Numbered from the stretch's first letter, positions 1 to 6,285 are shown. The stretch: 16,340 bases of DNA from Vitreoscilla sp. (GCA_014378125.1 JACMOG010000507.1:1-16340); one strand, 5' to 3'. The notes: generated by a model not told the origin, from the letters alone. Program-made: numbers and translations.

Positions 1-13
1 AGCTCCCGGGTAA

Positions 14-160
14 TCATGGGCTACCCCCGCGGTGGCCCAGCTCGATCAGGTGACCCAACAGAATGCGGCGGTGGTGGAGGAGTCGGCCGCGGCCGCCGAG
101 AGCCTGAAGCATCAGGCCGAGCAGCTGGTGCAGGCCGTCGCGGTGTTCCAGCTGGCCTGA
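14..160 (+). CDS. Methyl-accepting chemotaxis protein, C-terminal fragment
   Basis: From about position 29 this frame reads the typical end of an MCP signalling domain: [18 protein letters not shown], then an Ala/Glu-rich helix, ending FQLA and TGA at 158-160. In MCPs this stretch is the distal part of the cytoplasmic four-helix coiled coil that contacts CheA and CheW, so the parent gene would be a membrane chemoreceptor. The match stops abruptly: the codons before GCG-GTG-GCC do not continue the conserved helix in any frame, and there is an in-frame TAA at 11-13. This is either a real truncation breakpoint or a poor sequence end. Only the last ~43 codons are present and no start can be assigned. 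Identification of the family is firm; nothing can be said about its ligand. Confidence 0.8.
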   Translation, partial: SWATPAVAQLDQVTQQNAAVVEESAAAAESLKHQAEQLVQAVAVFQLA

Positions 161-168
161 CACGTCGC

Positions 169-178
169 GTAACGTTAC
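169..178. other. Perfect 10-bp palindrome GTAACGTTAC in the 161-252 intergenic stretch
   Basis: GTAACGTTAC is self-complementary and lies just after the MCP stop, 74 bases before the next start codon. It could be part of an operator for the exported-protein gene downstream, but a 10-bp palindrome alone is weak evidence. The rest of 161-252 holds a TTGACG hexamer near 214 with no convincing -10 partner and no clear terminator. Confidence 0.25.
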
Positions 179-252
179 AAGACGAACAAGAGCGCATTCC
201 GCCAGCTCATGCATTGACGCGATTTCGCGCGGTCCCGCAAGATCGCCTCTCC

Positions 253-1062
253 ATGCCGTTGCCCCGACTTTCCATCCTCTCGCTGGCCTGCGCCGCTGGC
301 CTCGTCGCCAGCGCGTCGGCATTTGCCGCGGCCGACGACCAGCCCGCCCCGAGCACGCCCGTCGCCACCTCCGGTGGCTTCGTGGCCACCACGCGCCGGC
401 TGATCGACGACACGCTCGAGAAGGAACGGGCCGTGGTGGCGGTGCTGCGCGAGAACGTGGTGTCGCGCGTGATGGCCACCTCGTGGCGGCTCAGCCTGGG
501 CGCACCCTACGTCACCCGCGCCACCGCGATCGTGTCGCACGGGCCCGTGCCCAACGACTTCGCCGACGCGGGCTCCGCGCCGATCCCGGACGAGGACGCC
601 ATCGACCTGTCGCTCGGCGCGCGCTGGCGCGTGGTGCACGGCGACGCCAATTCGCACGTGCCCAGCGCCGCGTGGATGCCCGACCTGCAGGCCGCCGACG
701 CGCACCACGCCGCGCTGCGTCCTACCATGAACCTCAGCGGCGAATGGGCGCTGCCCAACGACTTCTCGCTGGGCGTGATGCCGGGCATGGCGGTCGACTA
801 CTCCGTGCAGGGCCGGCGCCAGTCCACCGGCACGCTGGCGGTCACGCTGGGCAAGACATGGTCGCCGCAATGGCGCACCTTCGTCGACATGGCGCGCGAC
901 CGCATGGGCACGCTGCAGATGGCCGGCGCCTCCACCAGCGTCGATGCCGGCGTCAGCTTCGCGGCCGCGCCCGGCACGTCCATCGACTTCGCCGTCACGC
1001 ACGGCATCAGCGACACGGCGGCGCCGTTCCAGGCCGGGCTGGGCGTGTCGTCGCGATTCTGA
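253..1062 (+). CDS. Exported protein, predicted outer-membrane beta-barrel (paralogue of the next gene)
   Basis: A 269-residue protein. The ATG at 253 was chosen because it begins a clean signal peptide: MPLPRL, a hydrophobic run LSILSLACAAGLVASASA, and a likely cleavage near FAA-ADD (residues 25-28); the frame is open further upstream but that part shows no protein-like character. The ribosome-binding site is weak. The mature part has alternating hydrophobic/polar strands (e.g. FSLGVMPGMAVDYSV, TLAVTLGKTWSPQWRTFVDM) and ends in SSRF, a terminal Phe as in many outer-membrane barrels. The C-terminal ~110 residues align by eye with the neighbouring protein at 1205-2152: the order 'W.LP.DFSLG..PG' / 'GKTWSPQWRTFVDM' / 'GVSFAA...SIDFAVTHG' / 'GLGVSSRF' recurs. 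That layout resembles the Phenol_MetA_deg/'transporter' family. Family assignment is tentative and the substrate is unknown. Confidence 0.6.
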   Translation: MPLPRLSILSLACAAGLVASASAFAAADDQPAPSTPVATSGGFVATTRRLIDDTLEKERAVVAVLRENVVSRVMATSWRLSLGAPYVTRATAIVSHGPVPNDFADAGSAPIPDEDAIDLSLGARWRVVHGDANSHVPSAAWMPDLQAADAHHAALRPTMNLSGEWALPNDFSLGVMPGMAVDYSVQGRRQSTGTLAVTLGKTWSPQWRTFVDMARDRMGTLQMAGASTSVDAGVSFAAAPGTSIDFAVTHGISDTAAPFQAGLGVSSRF

Positions 1063-1071
1063 GCCTGGGCA

Positions 1072-1095
1072 CCACCGTCGAGCGGTGGAACTTTT
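1072..1095 (+). terminator. Intrinsic terminator after the first exported-protein gene
   Basis: CCACCG (1072-1077), loop TCGAG, CGGTGG (1083-1088), then AAC and a TTTT run (1092-1095). The stem is a perfect six pairs, all but one of them G-C, ten bases after the TGA of the upstream gene. It implies that the next paralogue is transcribed from its own promoter within 1096-1204; no confident -35/-10 pair was picked out there. Confidence 0.7.
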
Positions 1096-1204
1096 CTCGT
1101 CGCTCCGGAACAGATCTGCGCGCCTGCAGCCGCCCTGTTGCATCGATCACCCTGCGTCGGCCTCTTCACAATTGGAGGCTTGTCCGCAAGCAGGAAACTG
1201 TCCT

Positions 1205-2152
1205 ATGCTGCAGCGCGTCAACCCCATTTCAATGAAGCCCTCGCGTCCTTTCCTCGCCACCGCCCTCGTCGCCGCGTCGCTCGCCTTCGGTGCGACGGCC
1301 GCGTTCGCCCAGGAAGACGTGTTCGGCGCCGACATCGAGCTCGACACGCTGGGTGGGGACGTGACCGACCCGGCGGTGTACGCCACGCTGCTGCCCAACC
1401 CGGACGTCGACGACCCCACGCTGCTGAAGTCGGCCATCACGGCCGCGATGGCGTCTCCCGAATCCAGGCCCAAGAACGTGGTGCCCATGACGGCCGTGGT
1501 CACCAAGCCGGCGCTCAAGCCGGTGCGCATCGACCCGGCCGCGCTGGGCTCGCCGGCCAACCGCGTGGTGCTCGACAGCAAGCAGCAGGTGCAGTTGCAC
1601 GCCGACGGCATGCCCGCCCCCAACGGCCCCGACCGCGATCCGCTGGTGCGCGTGCTGCCGCGCGCGGCCAATCCCGCCGACGTCACGTTCGGAGCACGCT
1701 GGAGCGCCGAGGATCGCATCGCCGCCCCCGTGCTGTCGTCGCTGGCCTGGCAGGCGCACGCCGACGTCGTCACCGGGGCGCCGCCTCCGCGCGCCGGCAA
1801 CGTACGCCGCTCGCTGCGCATCACGGCCATGTGGGACACGCCTGAAGACGTCTCCATCGGCTTCACGCCGGGCGTCACGCGGGGCGGCGGCATGGCCTTC
1901 GAGCACTACGTGACCGGCCTCGAGGTGAGCACGGTCGACAAGACCAAGGCCGCGCGCTGGAAGAGCTACGTGGAGCTGTCGGGCGAGAAGCTGGCGTTCA
2001 ACAACGTCATCGACAACAACACGGCCCACGTCGCCGCCGGCGCCACGTTCGCGGCCTCGTCGAAGGCGCAGCTCGACTTCAACGTCTCGCGCGGCACCAC
2101 CTGGATGTCGAACGACCTCACCTCCACGGTGGGACTGGCCGTCCACTTCTGA
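1205..2152 (+). CDS. Exported protein, predicted outer-membrane beta-barrel of transporter/Phenol_MetA_deg type
   Basis: A 315-residue protein with an N-terminal signal peptide (KPSRPFLATALVAASLAFGATAAFA, cleavage before QED at about residue 36). The ATG at 1205 has AGGA nine bases upstream; the in-frame ATG at 1232 would give a shorter n-region but has no visible ribosome-binding site. After a low-complexity linker rich in Pro, Asp and Ala (residues ~40-160), the C-terminal half has barrel-like strands: VSIGFTPGVT, YVTGLEVSTVDKTKAARWKSYVEL, AHVAAGATFAASSKAQLDFNVSRG and a last strand TVGLAVHF with terminal Phe. This 'K..W..Y.EL ... GA......QLDF...RG ... F' pattern is characteristic of the putative transporters grouped in Phenol_MetA_deg. 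It shares this C-terminal architecture with the gene before it, so the two look like a tandem duplication that has diverged. Role in the cell is not known. Confidence 0.65.
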   Translation: MLQRVNPISMKPSRPFLATALVAASLAFGATAAFAQEDVFGADIELDTLGGDVTDPAVYATLLPNPDVDDPTLLKSAITAAMASPESRPKNVVPMTAVVTKPALKPVRIDPAALGSPANRVVLDSKQQVQLHADGMPAPNGPDRDPLVRVLPRAANPADVTFGARWSAEDRIAAPVLSSLAWQAHADVVTGAPPPRAGNVRRSLRITAMWDTPEDVSIGFTPGVTRGGGMAFEHYVTGLEVSTVDKTKAARWKSYVELSGEKLAFNNVIDNNTAHVAAGATFAASSKAQLDFNVSRGTTWMSNDLTSTVGLAVHF

Positions 2153-2205
2153 TCTCGCAGCGCGGCACTCCGAGACCCGTGCTGCCGGAGAATGGGGCGG
2201 CCGCG

Positions 2206-3409
2206 ATGACCGCGATCCCCGCCACTTTCCCCCTCGTCCGCCGCCCCGTGCCCTTGTGGCTGCTGGTGCTCGTCACCTTCAGCGGCACGCTGGCCATGCA
2301 CATGTTCGTGCCGCCGCCCGACGCTGCTGGCGGGCCTGGCGCTCTACACGGCGGGCGGCCTCGCCGCCTCGCTGGCGCCCAGCGTGGGCGTGCTGATCGT
2401 CGCGCGGCTGGTGCAGGCCGCGGGCGGCTGCGCGGGCCTGCTGCTGGGTCGCGCCATCGTGCGCGACACGGCCGAATCGACCGACGCCGTGCGCCGCCTC
2501 GCGTTGATGAGCCTGATGACGATGGTCGGCCCCGGCCTCGCGCCGCTGGTGGGCGGCCTCCTGGCGGGCTCGCTGGGCTGGCGCGCCATCTTCTACGTGC
2601 TCACCGCGCTGGGGGTGGTCAACTTCTGCGTGTCGTGGCGGCTGCTGCCCGAGACGGGCAAGCCCAGCGGCAACATCAGCGCGCGCGGCGTGGCGCGCGA
2701 CTATCGCGCCCTGCTCGGATCGCCCCGCTTCCTCGGCTTCGCGCTGGGCGGCGGCTGCGCCACCACCGCGTTCTACGGCTTCATCGCGGCGGCGCCGTTC
2801 ATCTTCATCAACGAGCTGCACCGACCGCTGCACGAGGTGGGGCTGTACCTGGGCCTGCTGATCGTCGGCGTGTCCATCGGCAACATCCTGGCCAGCCGGC
2901 TCATCGGCCGTTTCTCCATCGAGCGGCTGCTGATGGCCGCGGTGATGTCCATCGGCGCCGCCAACCTGTTCACGCGCAACTTCTGGAAGGCCTACGTCGA
3001 CACCGGGGTGACGCCGGCCGGCGAGGCCAAGGTGGCCAAGCTGGTGTCGTTGGTGGTGAAGGTGGGCGCGCTGGTGATCATCCTCGTGCTGCCCACCAAG
3101 TTCGCGCTGGACCTGCAGCTGCTGGGCGGCGTGTGGATCCTGCAGACCTTCCCTGCCGTTGTGTTCGGCCTGTTCTTCGCGTGGTTCCGCGCACCCGCCC
3201 TGCTGCTGGGCTGGGCCGTGGGCCTGGGCACCGGCACGTGGCTGGCGTTCGCGGACGGCGTCAAGCCCGTGCATACGTTCGTGCTGGGCGGCGATTCGTA
3301 CGCGATGTACACCGGCCTCTTCGCGCTGGTCGTCAACATCGTGGTGGCGTCGATCGCGCAGGTGGCGTTGGGCAACCGGGGCGCGAGGCAGGCGCCGGCG
3401 GTGCGCTGA
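2206..3409 (+). pseudogene. Chimeric transporter remnant: Bcr/CflA-type MFS exporter (frameshifted) joined to an MctP-type symporter C-terminus
   Basis: Three segments are seen. (1) From ATG 2206: MTAIPATFPLVRRPVPLW and LVTFSGTLAMHMFVP, the first transmembrane helix of Bcr/CflA multidrug exporters. (2) At about 2311-2314 the reading frame shifts by one; the new frame reads RRPTLLAGLALYTAGG, LVQAAGGCAGLLLGRAIVRD and GPGLAPLVGGLLAGSLGWRAIF, all standard Bcr/CflA motifs. About 50 residues normally lying between MFVP and RRPTLL (helix 2 region) are missing, so this is a deletion and not a single-base error. (3) At about 2930-2945 the protein passes without a stop from IGRFSIERLLM into AAVMSIGAANLFTRNFWKAY, VAKLVSLVVKVGALVIILVLPTKFALDLQLLGGVWILQTFPAVVFG and LGWAVGLGTGTWLAF, which is the C-terminal part of an MctP-like monocarboxylate/sodium:solute symporter. 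The product would have neither complete fold. It ends at TGA 3407-3409. The start has only a weak ribosome-binding site; a GTG at 2179 is also open. Confidence 0.8.
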
Positions 3410-3416
3410 GCAGACT

Positions 3417-3442
3417 CGCCAGGGTACGCAAGTTCCCTGGCG
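3417..3442. terminator. Hairpin between convergent genes
   Basis: CGCCAGGG (3417-3424) and CCCTGGCG (3435-3442) are perfect 8-bp inverted arms around a 10-base loop. It lies between the stop of the chimeric transporter (3409) and the stop of the convergent Fic gene (3445), where a shared bidirectional terminator would be expected. There is no T-tract on either side, so intrinsic termination is likely but not certain. Confidence 0.55.
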
Positions 3443-3444
3443 GG

Positions 3445-4815
3445 CTACCTGGGACGCCCCGCTTCGATCCATCTCTGGGTCATGCCTCGCGCAAGGTTGT
3501 AGCGAGCGCAGTTGTATTGCTCCAAGTGATCCAGTTCGGTATTCGCGATGACGCGCAACGCCGCCAGGTCAGCGCTGGCGACGGACACTTCGGAGAAGGC
3601 GTCTGCCAGCGTTCGGCCCTGGAAGACGACGAACTGCATGAGTTCGTTCAGGGCCTGTCGGTACTTGGCTCGAATCGGATCGGGCACGTCGAGCGAGGCG
3701 CGCAGCACGCTGTACTTCAGGATGGAACGCCGGTATATGAATTCGAACAACTCCACCGCCGCGGCGACGTTGCGCTGCTCGTAGACGCCGAGCATGGCCG
3801 TTGCATAGTCCGCGCGCTCCACGTCCAGGAAGGACAGGGGGGCGCAGTTGTAAAGCATGAGCGGCATGTTGGCGCTCAGTCGACTCGTGCGCTTGTTGCC
3901 GTCCGCGAAGGGCTGCAGGTAGGCAACGTTGACCCAGAGGAAGAACGCGGCTTCCACAGGGTTCTGGATATGTCGAACCTTGCCAACGATGGACGTCAAC
4001 GTTTCCTCCAGGAACGTGGGCACGTTGCTCGGCAGATATACGGAACCGTTGATGTTCACCACGCGTCGGCGGAAGCTGCCGATGTCCCGCGAGTCTCTCA
4101 AGAGGTCCTTCATCAGCTTGGCCTGCAGGTCGACGATCACGTGCACCGTGACGCCTTCCGTCGGCACCGCATCGACCATGAATTCGATGGCGTTCTTGTG
4201 ATTGAGCAGCATCAAGGTGTCGGCATCCAGAGGGCCTGCCTGCTCTCCGAGTTCGAAAAGCTCCTTGGTGTCGAGCAAGCTCTTGTTGTTGCCCTCCAAC
4301 CGCGATGAGGACCAGGACAGGTCGATGAGCAGTTGCTCCAGCACCTCGCGGGCGTAGGTTCCCGCGGGCTGCTGGTCGCGGCTGCGGCCGGCTTCGAACA
4401 ATTCCGTGGCCAATTGCGGCGGCAGGAGGCTGGACTGGTTCGGGATGTAGCGCTCCACGAAACTGCTTTCGTAACCCACGGGGGTGCGCGTTCCCGGCGG
4501 CGCGCGAAGTGCTTCGACCAAGGACAAGGAGGCCGGCGACCAACGAAGCACCCCTGGTCCGGGCGGCGGAGGCGAGACTGAAGGCGGGATGCCCGACGCG
4601 GTCTTGCCAGCGTCCGTGGCAACGTAACGAGTGGACCGGCCGTCCCCCAGTCTTTGCAGGAATCCGAAGTCGAGGAGGTCTCGCAAGGCCCGGTTGACGG
4701 TTGGCCGGGAGGTCTCGAGGGCCTGCGCCAAGACCGCTGGCTGCACCGGTTCTCCCGCCGCAATGACCTCGTTCAGCAAGGCAGCGTGACGAGGCGAAAG
4801 ACGCGAGTCGGTCAT
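3445..4815 (-). CDS. Winged-helix Fic-family protein with Gln in place of the catalytic His
   Basis: A 456-residue protein starting at ATG 4815 and ending TAG. Residues ~5-70 form a winged-helix DNA-binding domain (LSPRHAALLNEVIAAG, then QALETSRPTVNRALRDLLDFGFLQRLG). A Pro-rich linker follows (76-90), then a Fic N-terminal segment with an inhibitory-type motif SSSRLEGN (S170...E174-G-N), and the Fic core near 290-320. The Fic motif HPFx(D/E)GN(G/K)R here reads QPFADGNKR, with Gln at residue 301 (codon CAG) where Fic enzymes have the His that activates the target hydroxyl. The rest (Phe, Asp, Gly, Asn, Lys, Arg) is intact, so nucleotide binding may persist while AMP transfer would be impaired; from memory, other long Fic proteins with a YLQPF variant exist, so it need not be a fresh mutation. 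The gene lies downstream of rcnA on the same strand but has its own promoter and repeated operator-like sites, pointing to autoregulation. The composition is somewhat less GC-rich than its neighbours. Target unknown. Confidence 0.85.
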   Translation of the reverse strand: MTDSRLSPRHAALLNEVIAAGEPVQPAVLAQALETSRPTVNRALRDLLDFGFLQRLGDGRSTRYVATDAGKTASGIPPSVSPPPPGPGVLRWSPASLSLVEALRAPPGTRTPVGYESSFVERYIPNQSSLLPPQLATELFEAGRSRDQQPAGTYAREVLEQLLIDLSWSSSRLEGNNKSLLDTKELFELGEQAGPLDADTLMLLNHKNAIEFMVDAVPTEGVTVHVIVDLQAKLMKDLLRDSRDIGSFRRRVVNINGSVYLPSNVPTFLEETLTSIVGKVRHIQNPVEAAFFLWVNVAYLQPFADGNKRTSRLSANMPLMLYNCAPLSFLDVERADYATAMLGVYEQRNVAAAVELFEFIYRRSILKYSVLRASLDVPDPIRAKYRQALNELMQFVVFQGRTLADAFSEVSVASADLAALRVIANTELDHLEQYNCARYNLARGMTQRWIEAGRPR

Positions 4816-4824
4816 TGATCCGGC

Positions 4825-4916
4825 AATCTTGTCAATCTTGTCGGAATGACAAGATTAGATCCTAATCTTATCAAATTATCCAGAAAATGACAAGATTAAA
4901 CGTACATGACAAGAAA
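4825..4916. promoter_or_regulatory. Array of 9-bp operator-like repeats (AATCTTGTC / GACAAGATT) upstream of the Fic gene
   Basis: Copies are AATCTTGTC at 4825-4833 and 4834-4842 (directly abutting), GACAAGATT at 4848-4856, AATCTTATC at 4864-4872 (one mismatch), GACAAGATT at 4889-4897 and GACAAGAAA at 4908-4916 (two mismatches). The second and third copies form a perfect inverted repeat with a 5-base spacer. The fourth and fifth overlap the -10 and -35 hexamers of the Fic promoter. Such a layout suggests cooperative binding of a repressor. The winged-helix domain of the Fic protein is the obvious candidate, by inference. The array is AT-rich and fills most of the 121-base gap between the Fic start and the rcnA stop. 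Confidence 0.75.
4865..4893 (-). promoter_or_regulatory. Predicted sigma-70 promoter of the Fic gene
   Basis: Read on the minus strand: -35 TTGTCA (4893-4888), 17-base spacer, -10 TAAGAT (4870-4865). Spacing and hexamers are close to consensus, and transcription would begin roughly 40 bases before the ATG at 4815, inside the operator repeats. Confidence 0.6.
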
Positions 4917-4936
4917 GTCGGCCGGCGCTCGGACCT

Positions 4937-5869
4937 TCAAACCAGCGCGTGCAGGCCCTGGTATCCCACGTACAGCCCCACCAGCAGGATCAACGCGCCC
5001 GAGAAGTACGGAGCCTTCGCCGCCAGCTCGCTGAAGCGTCCGCTGCTCACGCGCCTGGACAGGTGCTTCACGCCGAGCGCGGCGATCACACCCGTGGCCA
5101 CCATCGTCAGCGCGAGGCCGACCGAGAAGCCCAGCACCAGCGTGGCGCCGAGCGCGACGCGCTTGAGCCGCAGGCACAGCAGCAGCACGGTGATCGAGGC
5201 GGGGCACGGGATCAGGCCGCCGGTGAGGCCGAACATGACGATCTGGCCGGTGGTCACCTGCTTGCCGACGAAGCGATCCTGGAACTGCTGGGCGTGCATG
5301 CGGGCGTGCGGGTCGTTGCCGGCGTCTTCCACGATGGCGCTGGTCGCGTTTGCAGGGCCGTGGTCGTGGCCGCAGGCGGCCCCGTGGGCATGGCCGTGAT
5401 CGTGGCCATGGTCGTCATGCGCGTGCGCGTGATCGTGCGTCTCGTCCTCATGCGTCTCGTGCGCGTGCGCGTGATCGTCGTGCGCATGGTCATGCCCACC
5501 CTCGCTCCCATGGTCGTGGAAGCAAGCCGCCTTGTTCTGCGACGTGCGCCACAGCATCCACACGGCCACGCCCATGATCAGCACGGCCGAGATGACCTGC
5601 ATCCACGGCTCGCTCGCCTCGGCGCTCCATTGCTGGCCGAAGTACATGCCGCCCAGCGCGATCAGCCAGACGATGGCCGTGTGCGACACGGTGGCGGCCA
5701 GTCCAAGCAGCACGGCCTGCATCAAGGTGCCGCGCACCGCGATGATGAAGGCCGCCATCATGGTCTTCGAATGGCCGGGCTCGAGGCCGTGCAACGCGCC
5801 CAGCAGGATCGCGCTGGGGATGAACAGCCAGGCGTCGCCGCCCTGCAGCAGGGTGTGGAAGTCGGTCAT
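4937..5869 (-). CDS. rcnA: RcnA/NicO-type nickel-cobalt efflux membrane protein
   Basis: A 310-residue inner-membrane protein. Early helices carry LLGALHGLEPGHSKTMMAAF (residues 22-41), with the HGLEPGHSK signature of RcnA. A second family signature, GLTGGLIPCPASITVLLLCL, lies near 214-233. Six or so hydrophobic segments are visible: ~15-42, ~50-75, ~90-107, ~205-233, ~238-266 and ~287-305. Between the third and fourth is a strongly His/Asp-rich loop (118-170) expected to bind Ni(II) or Co(II) in the cytoplasm. RcnA-type proteins export Ni/Co to relieve toxicity. The start ATG (5867-5869) overlaps the TGA of the regulator gene upstream by the four bases ATGA, so the two are translationally coupled. 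The metal is inferred from the family; the precise preference cannot be read from sequence. Confidence 0.88.
   Translation of the reverse strand: MTDFHTLLQGGDAWLFIPSAILLGALHGLEPGHSKTMMAAFIIAVRGTLMQAVLLGLAATVSHTAIVWLIALGGMYFGQQWSAEASEPWMQVISAVLIMGVAVWMLWRTSQNKAACFHDHGSEGGHDHAHDDHAHAHETHEDETHDHAHAHDDHGHDHGHAHGAACGHDHGPANATSAIVEDAGNDPHARMHAQQFQDRFVGKQVTTGQIVMFGLTGGLIPCPASITVLLLCLRLKRVALGATLVLGFSVGLALTMVATGVIAALGVKHLSRRVSSGRFSELAAKAPYFSGALILLVGLYVGYQGLHALV
5360..5518 (-). repeat. His/Asp codon repeat inside rcnA
   Basis: This stretch encodes residues 118-170 of the exporter, with about half the residues His and most of the rest Asp, Glu, Gly or Ala. The DNA is a degenerate run of CAT/CAC, GAC/GAT and GCN codons. 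It is an expected metal-binding loop for the family, and is also a site prone to length change by slippage. Confidence 0.8.
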
Positions 5870-6129
5870 AGGTATTTGGTGATGGCCTTGAACTGGCTGA
5901 TGGCGTCGCGGGCGCCCACGCCCTCGACGGCGTGCTCCAGGCAATGGTCGATGTGGTCGTGCACCAGCGTCTTCTTGGCGTTGCCCACGGCGCTCTCCAC
6001 CGCCTGCATCTGCTGGGCGATCTCGAGACAGTCGCGCCCCTCCTCCAGCATCGTGACGATGCTGCGAAGATGCCCTTCGGCGCGCTTCAGGCGCTTGATG
6101 ATGTCGGGATGGGACGGGTGGACGGCCAT
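5866..6129 (-). CDS. CsoR/RcnR/FrmR-family metal-sensing repressor of the adjacent exporter
   Basis: An 87-residue all-helical protein. ATG 6129 was chosen over an open extension to 6219 because family members start a few residues before the IIKRLKRAEGHLRSIVTMLEEG helix. The ligand positions are visible: C34 in GRDCLEIAQQ, H59 and C63 in LVHDHIDHCLEH, with N-terminal His at 4 and 7. The 25- and 29-residue spacing from C34 equals that of CsoR (C-H-C), and an N-terminal His would give an H-C-H-C set like that described for the nickel sensor InrS, whereas E. coli RcnR has His at the last position. The text KKTL..DH.DHCLE is also typical of DmeR-like regulators. The apo-protein should repress, with metal binding releasing DNA. 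It is cotranscribed with and coupled to the exporter, and a G-tract operator lies directly upstream. Confidence 0.87.
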   Translation of the reverse strand: MAVHPSHPDIIKRLKRAEGHLRSIVTMLEEGRDCLEIAQQMQAVESAVGNAKKTLVHDHIDHCLEHAVEGVGARDAISQFKAITKYL

Positions 6130-6134
6130 GGCTT

Positions 6135-6160
6135 GTATCCTGTGGGGGAGGATAGGATAC
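6135..6160. promoter_or_regulatory. Putative operator of the RcnR/CsoR-family repressor
   Basis: TATCCTGTGGGGGAGGATA (6136-6154) pairs TATCCT with AGGATA around a GTGGGGG core; a second GGATAC half-site follows at 6155-6160 and pairs with GTATCC (6135-6140). A G-tract flanked by an AT-containing inverted repeat is the known design of RcnR-type operators. It ends five bases before the repressor's start codon, so binding would block initiation of the repressor-exporter operon. Confidence 0.7.
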
Positions 6161-6226
6161 CTCGTCGAACCGTCGCCGTCCTGAAGGCGTCCGCCCCAAG
6201 GGGCCCGATTCGCTTCCATCCATATT

Positions 6227-6243
6227 AGTTGTATTGAACAACT
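6227..6243. promoter_or_regulatory. Inverted repeat AGTTGT-N5-ACAACT, candidate NrtR operator
   Basis: AGTTGTATTGAACAACT has perfect 6-bp arms and a 5-base centre. It covers the -35 region of the promoter for the NAD salvage genes, 43 bases before the first start codon. The operon's last gene encodes NrtR, which in other bacteria represses NAD salvage genes through short AT-rich palindromes in this position, so NrtR is the likely ligand. A second small palindrome, GTGAACTCAC, is at 6256-6265. Confidence 0.6.
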
Positions 6244-6257
6244 TGCAGGCGTATAGT
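6229..6257 (+). promoter_or_regulatory. Predicted promoter of the NAD salvage operon
   Basis: -35 TTGTAT (6229-6234), 17-base spacer, -10 TATAGT (6252-6257). The expected transcription start near 6264 leaves a ~22-base leader with AAGGA at 6273-6277 ahead of the ATG at 6286. It lies in an AT-richer pocket of otherwise GC-rich DNA. It diverges from the metal-efflux operon in a shared 156-base intergenic region. Confidence 0.6.
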
Positions 6258-6285
6258 GAACTCACCGACCCAAAGGACGAGCGCC

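Noticed and set aside
2153..2205. Possible hairpin CGGCA...TGCCG after the second exported-protein gene.
   Set aside because: Only five pairs, long loop and no T-tract; not convincing as a terminator.
2179..4308. Reading the frame from GTG 2179 through to 4308 as one large protein.
   Set aside because: Only the first ~45 codons are protein-like; after 2314 it runs out of frame with the MFS and symporter segments and then antisense to the Fic gene.
5360..5518. Tandem-looking repeat that might suggest a CRISPR or minisatellite.
   Set aside because: It is the His/Asp codon run of the exporter's metal-binding loop, without regular unit length or spacers.
6194..6203. CCCCAAGGGG near-palindrome in the intergenic region between the metal and NAD operons.
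   Set aside because: Short, central bases do not pair, and likely by chance at this GC level; the better repeats on each side explain the regulation.
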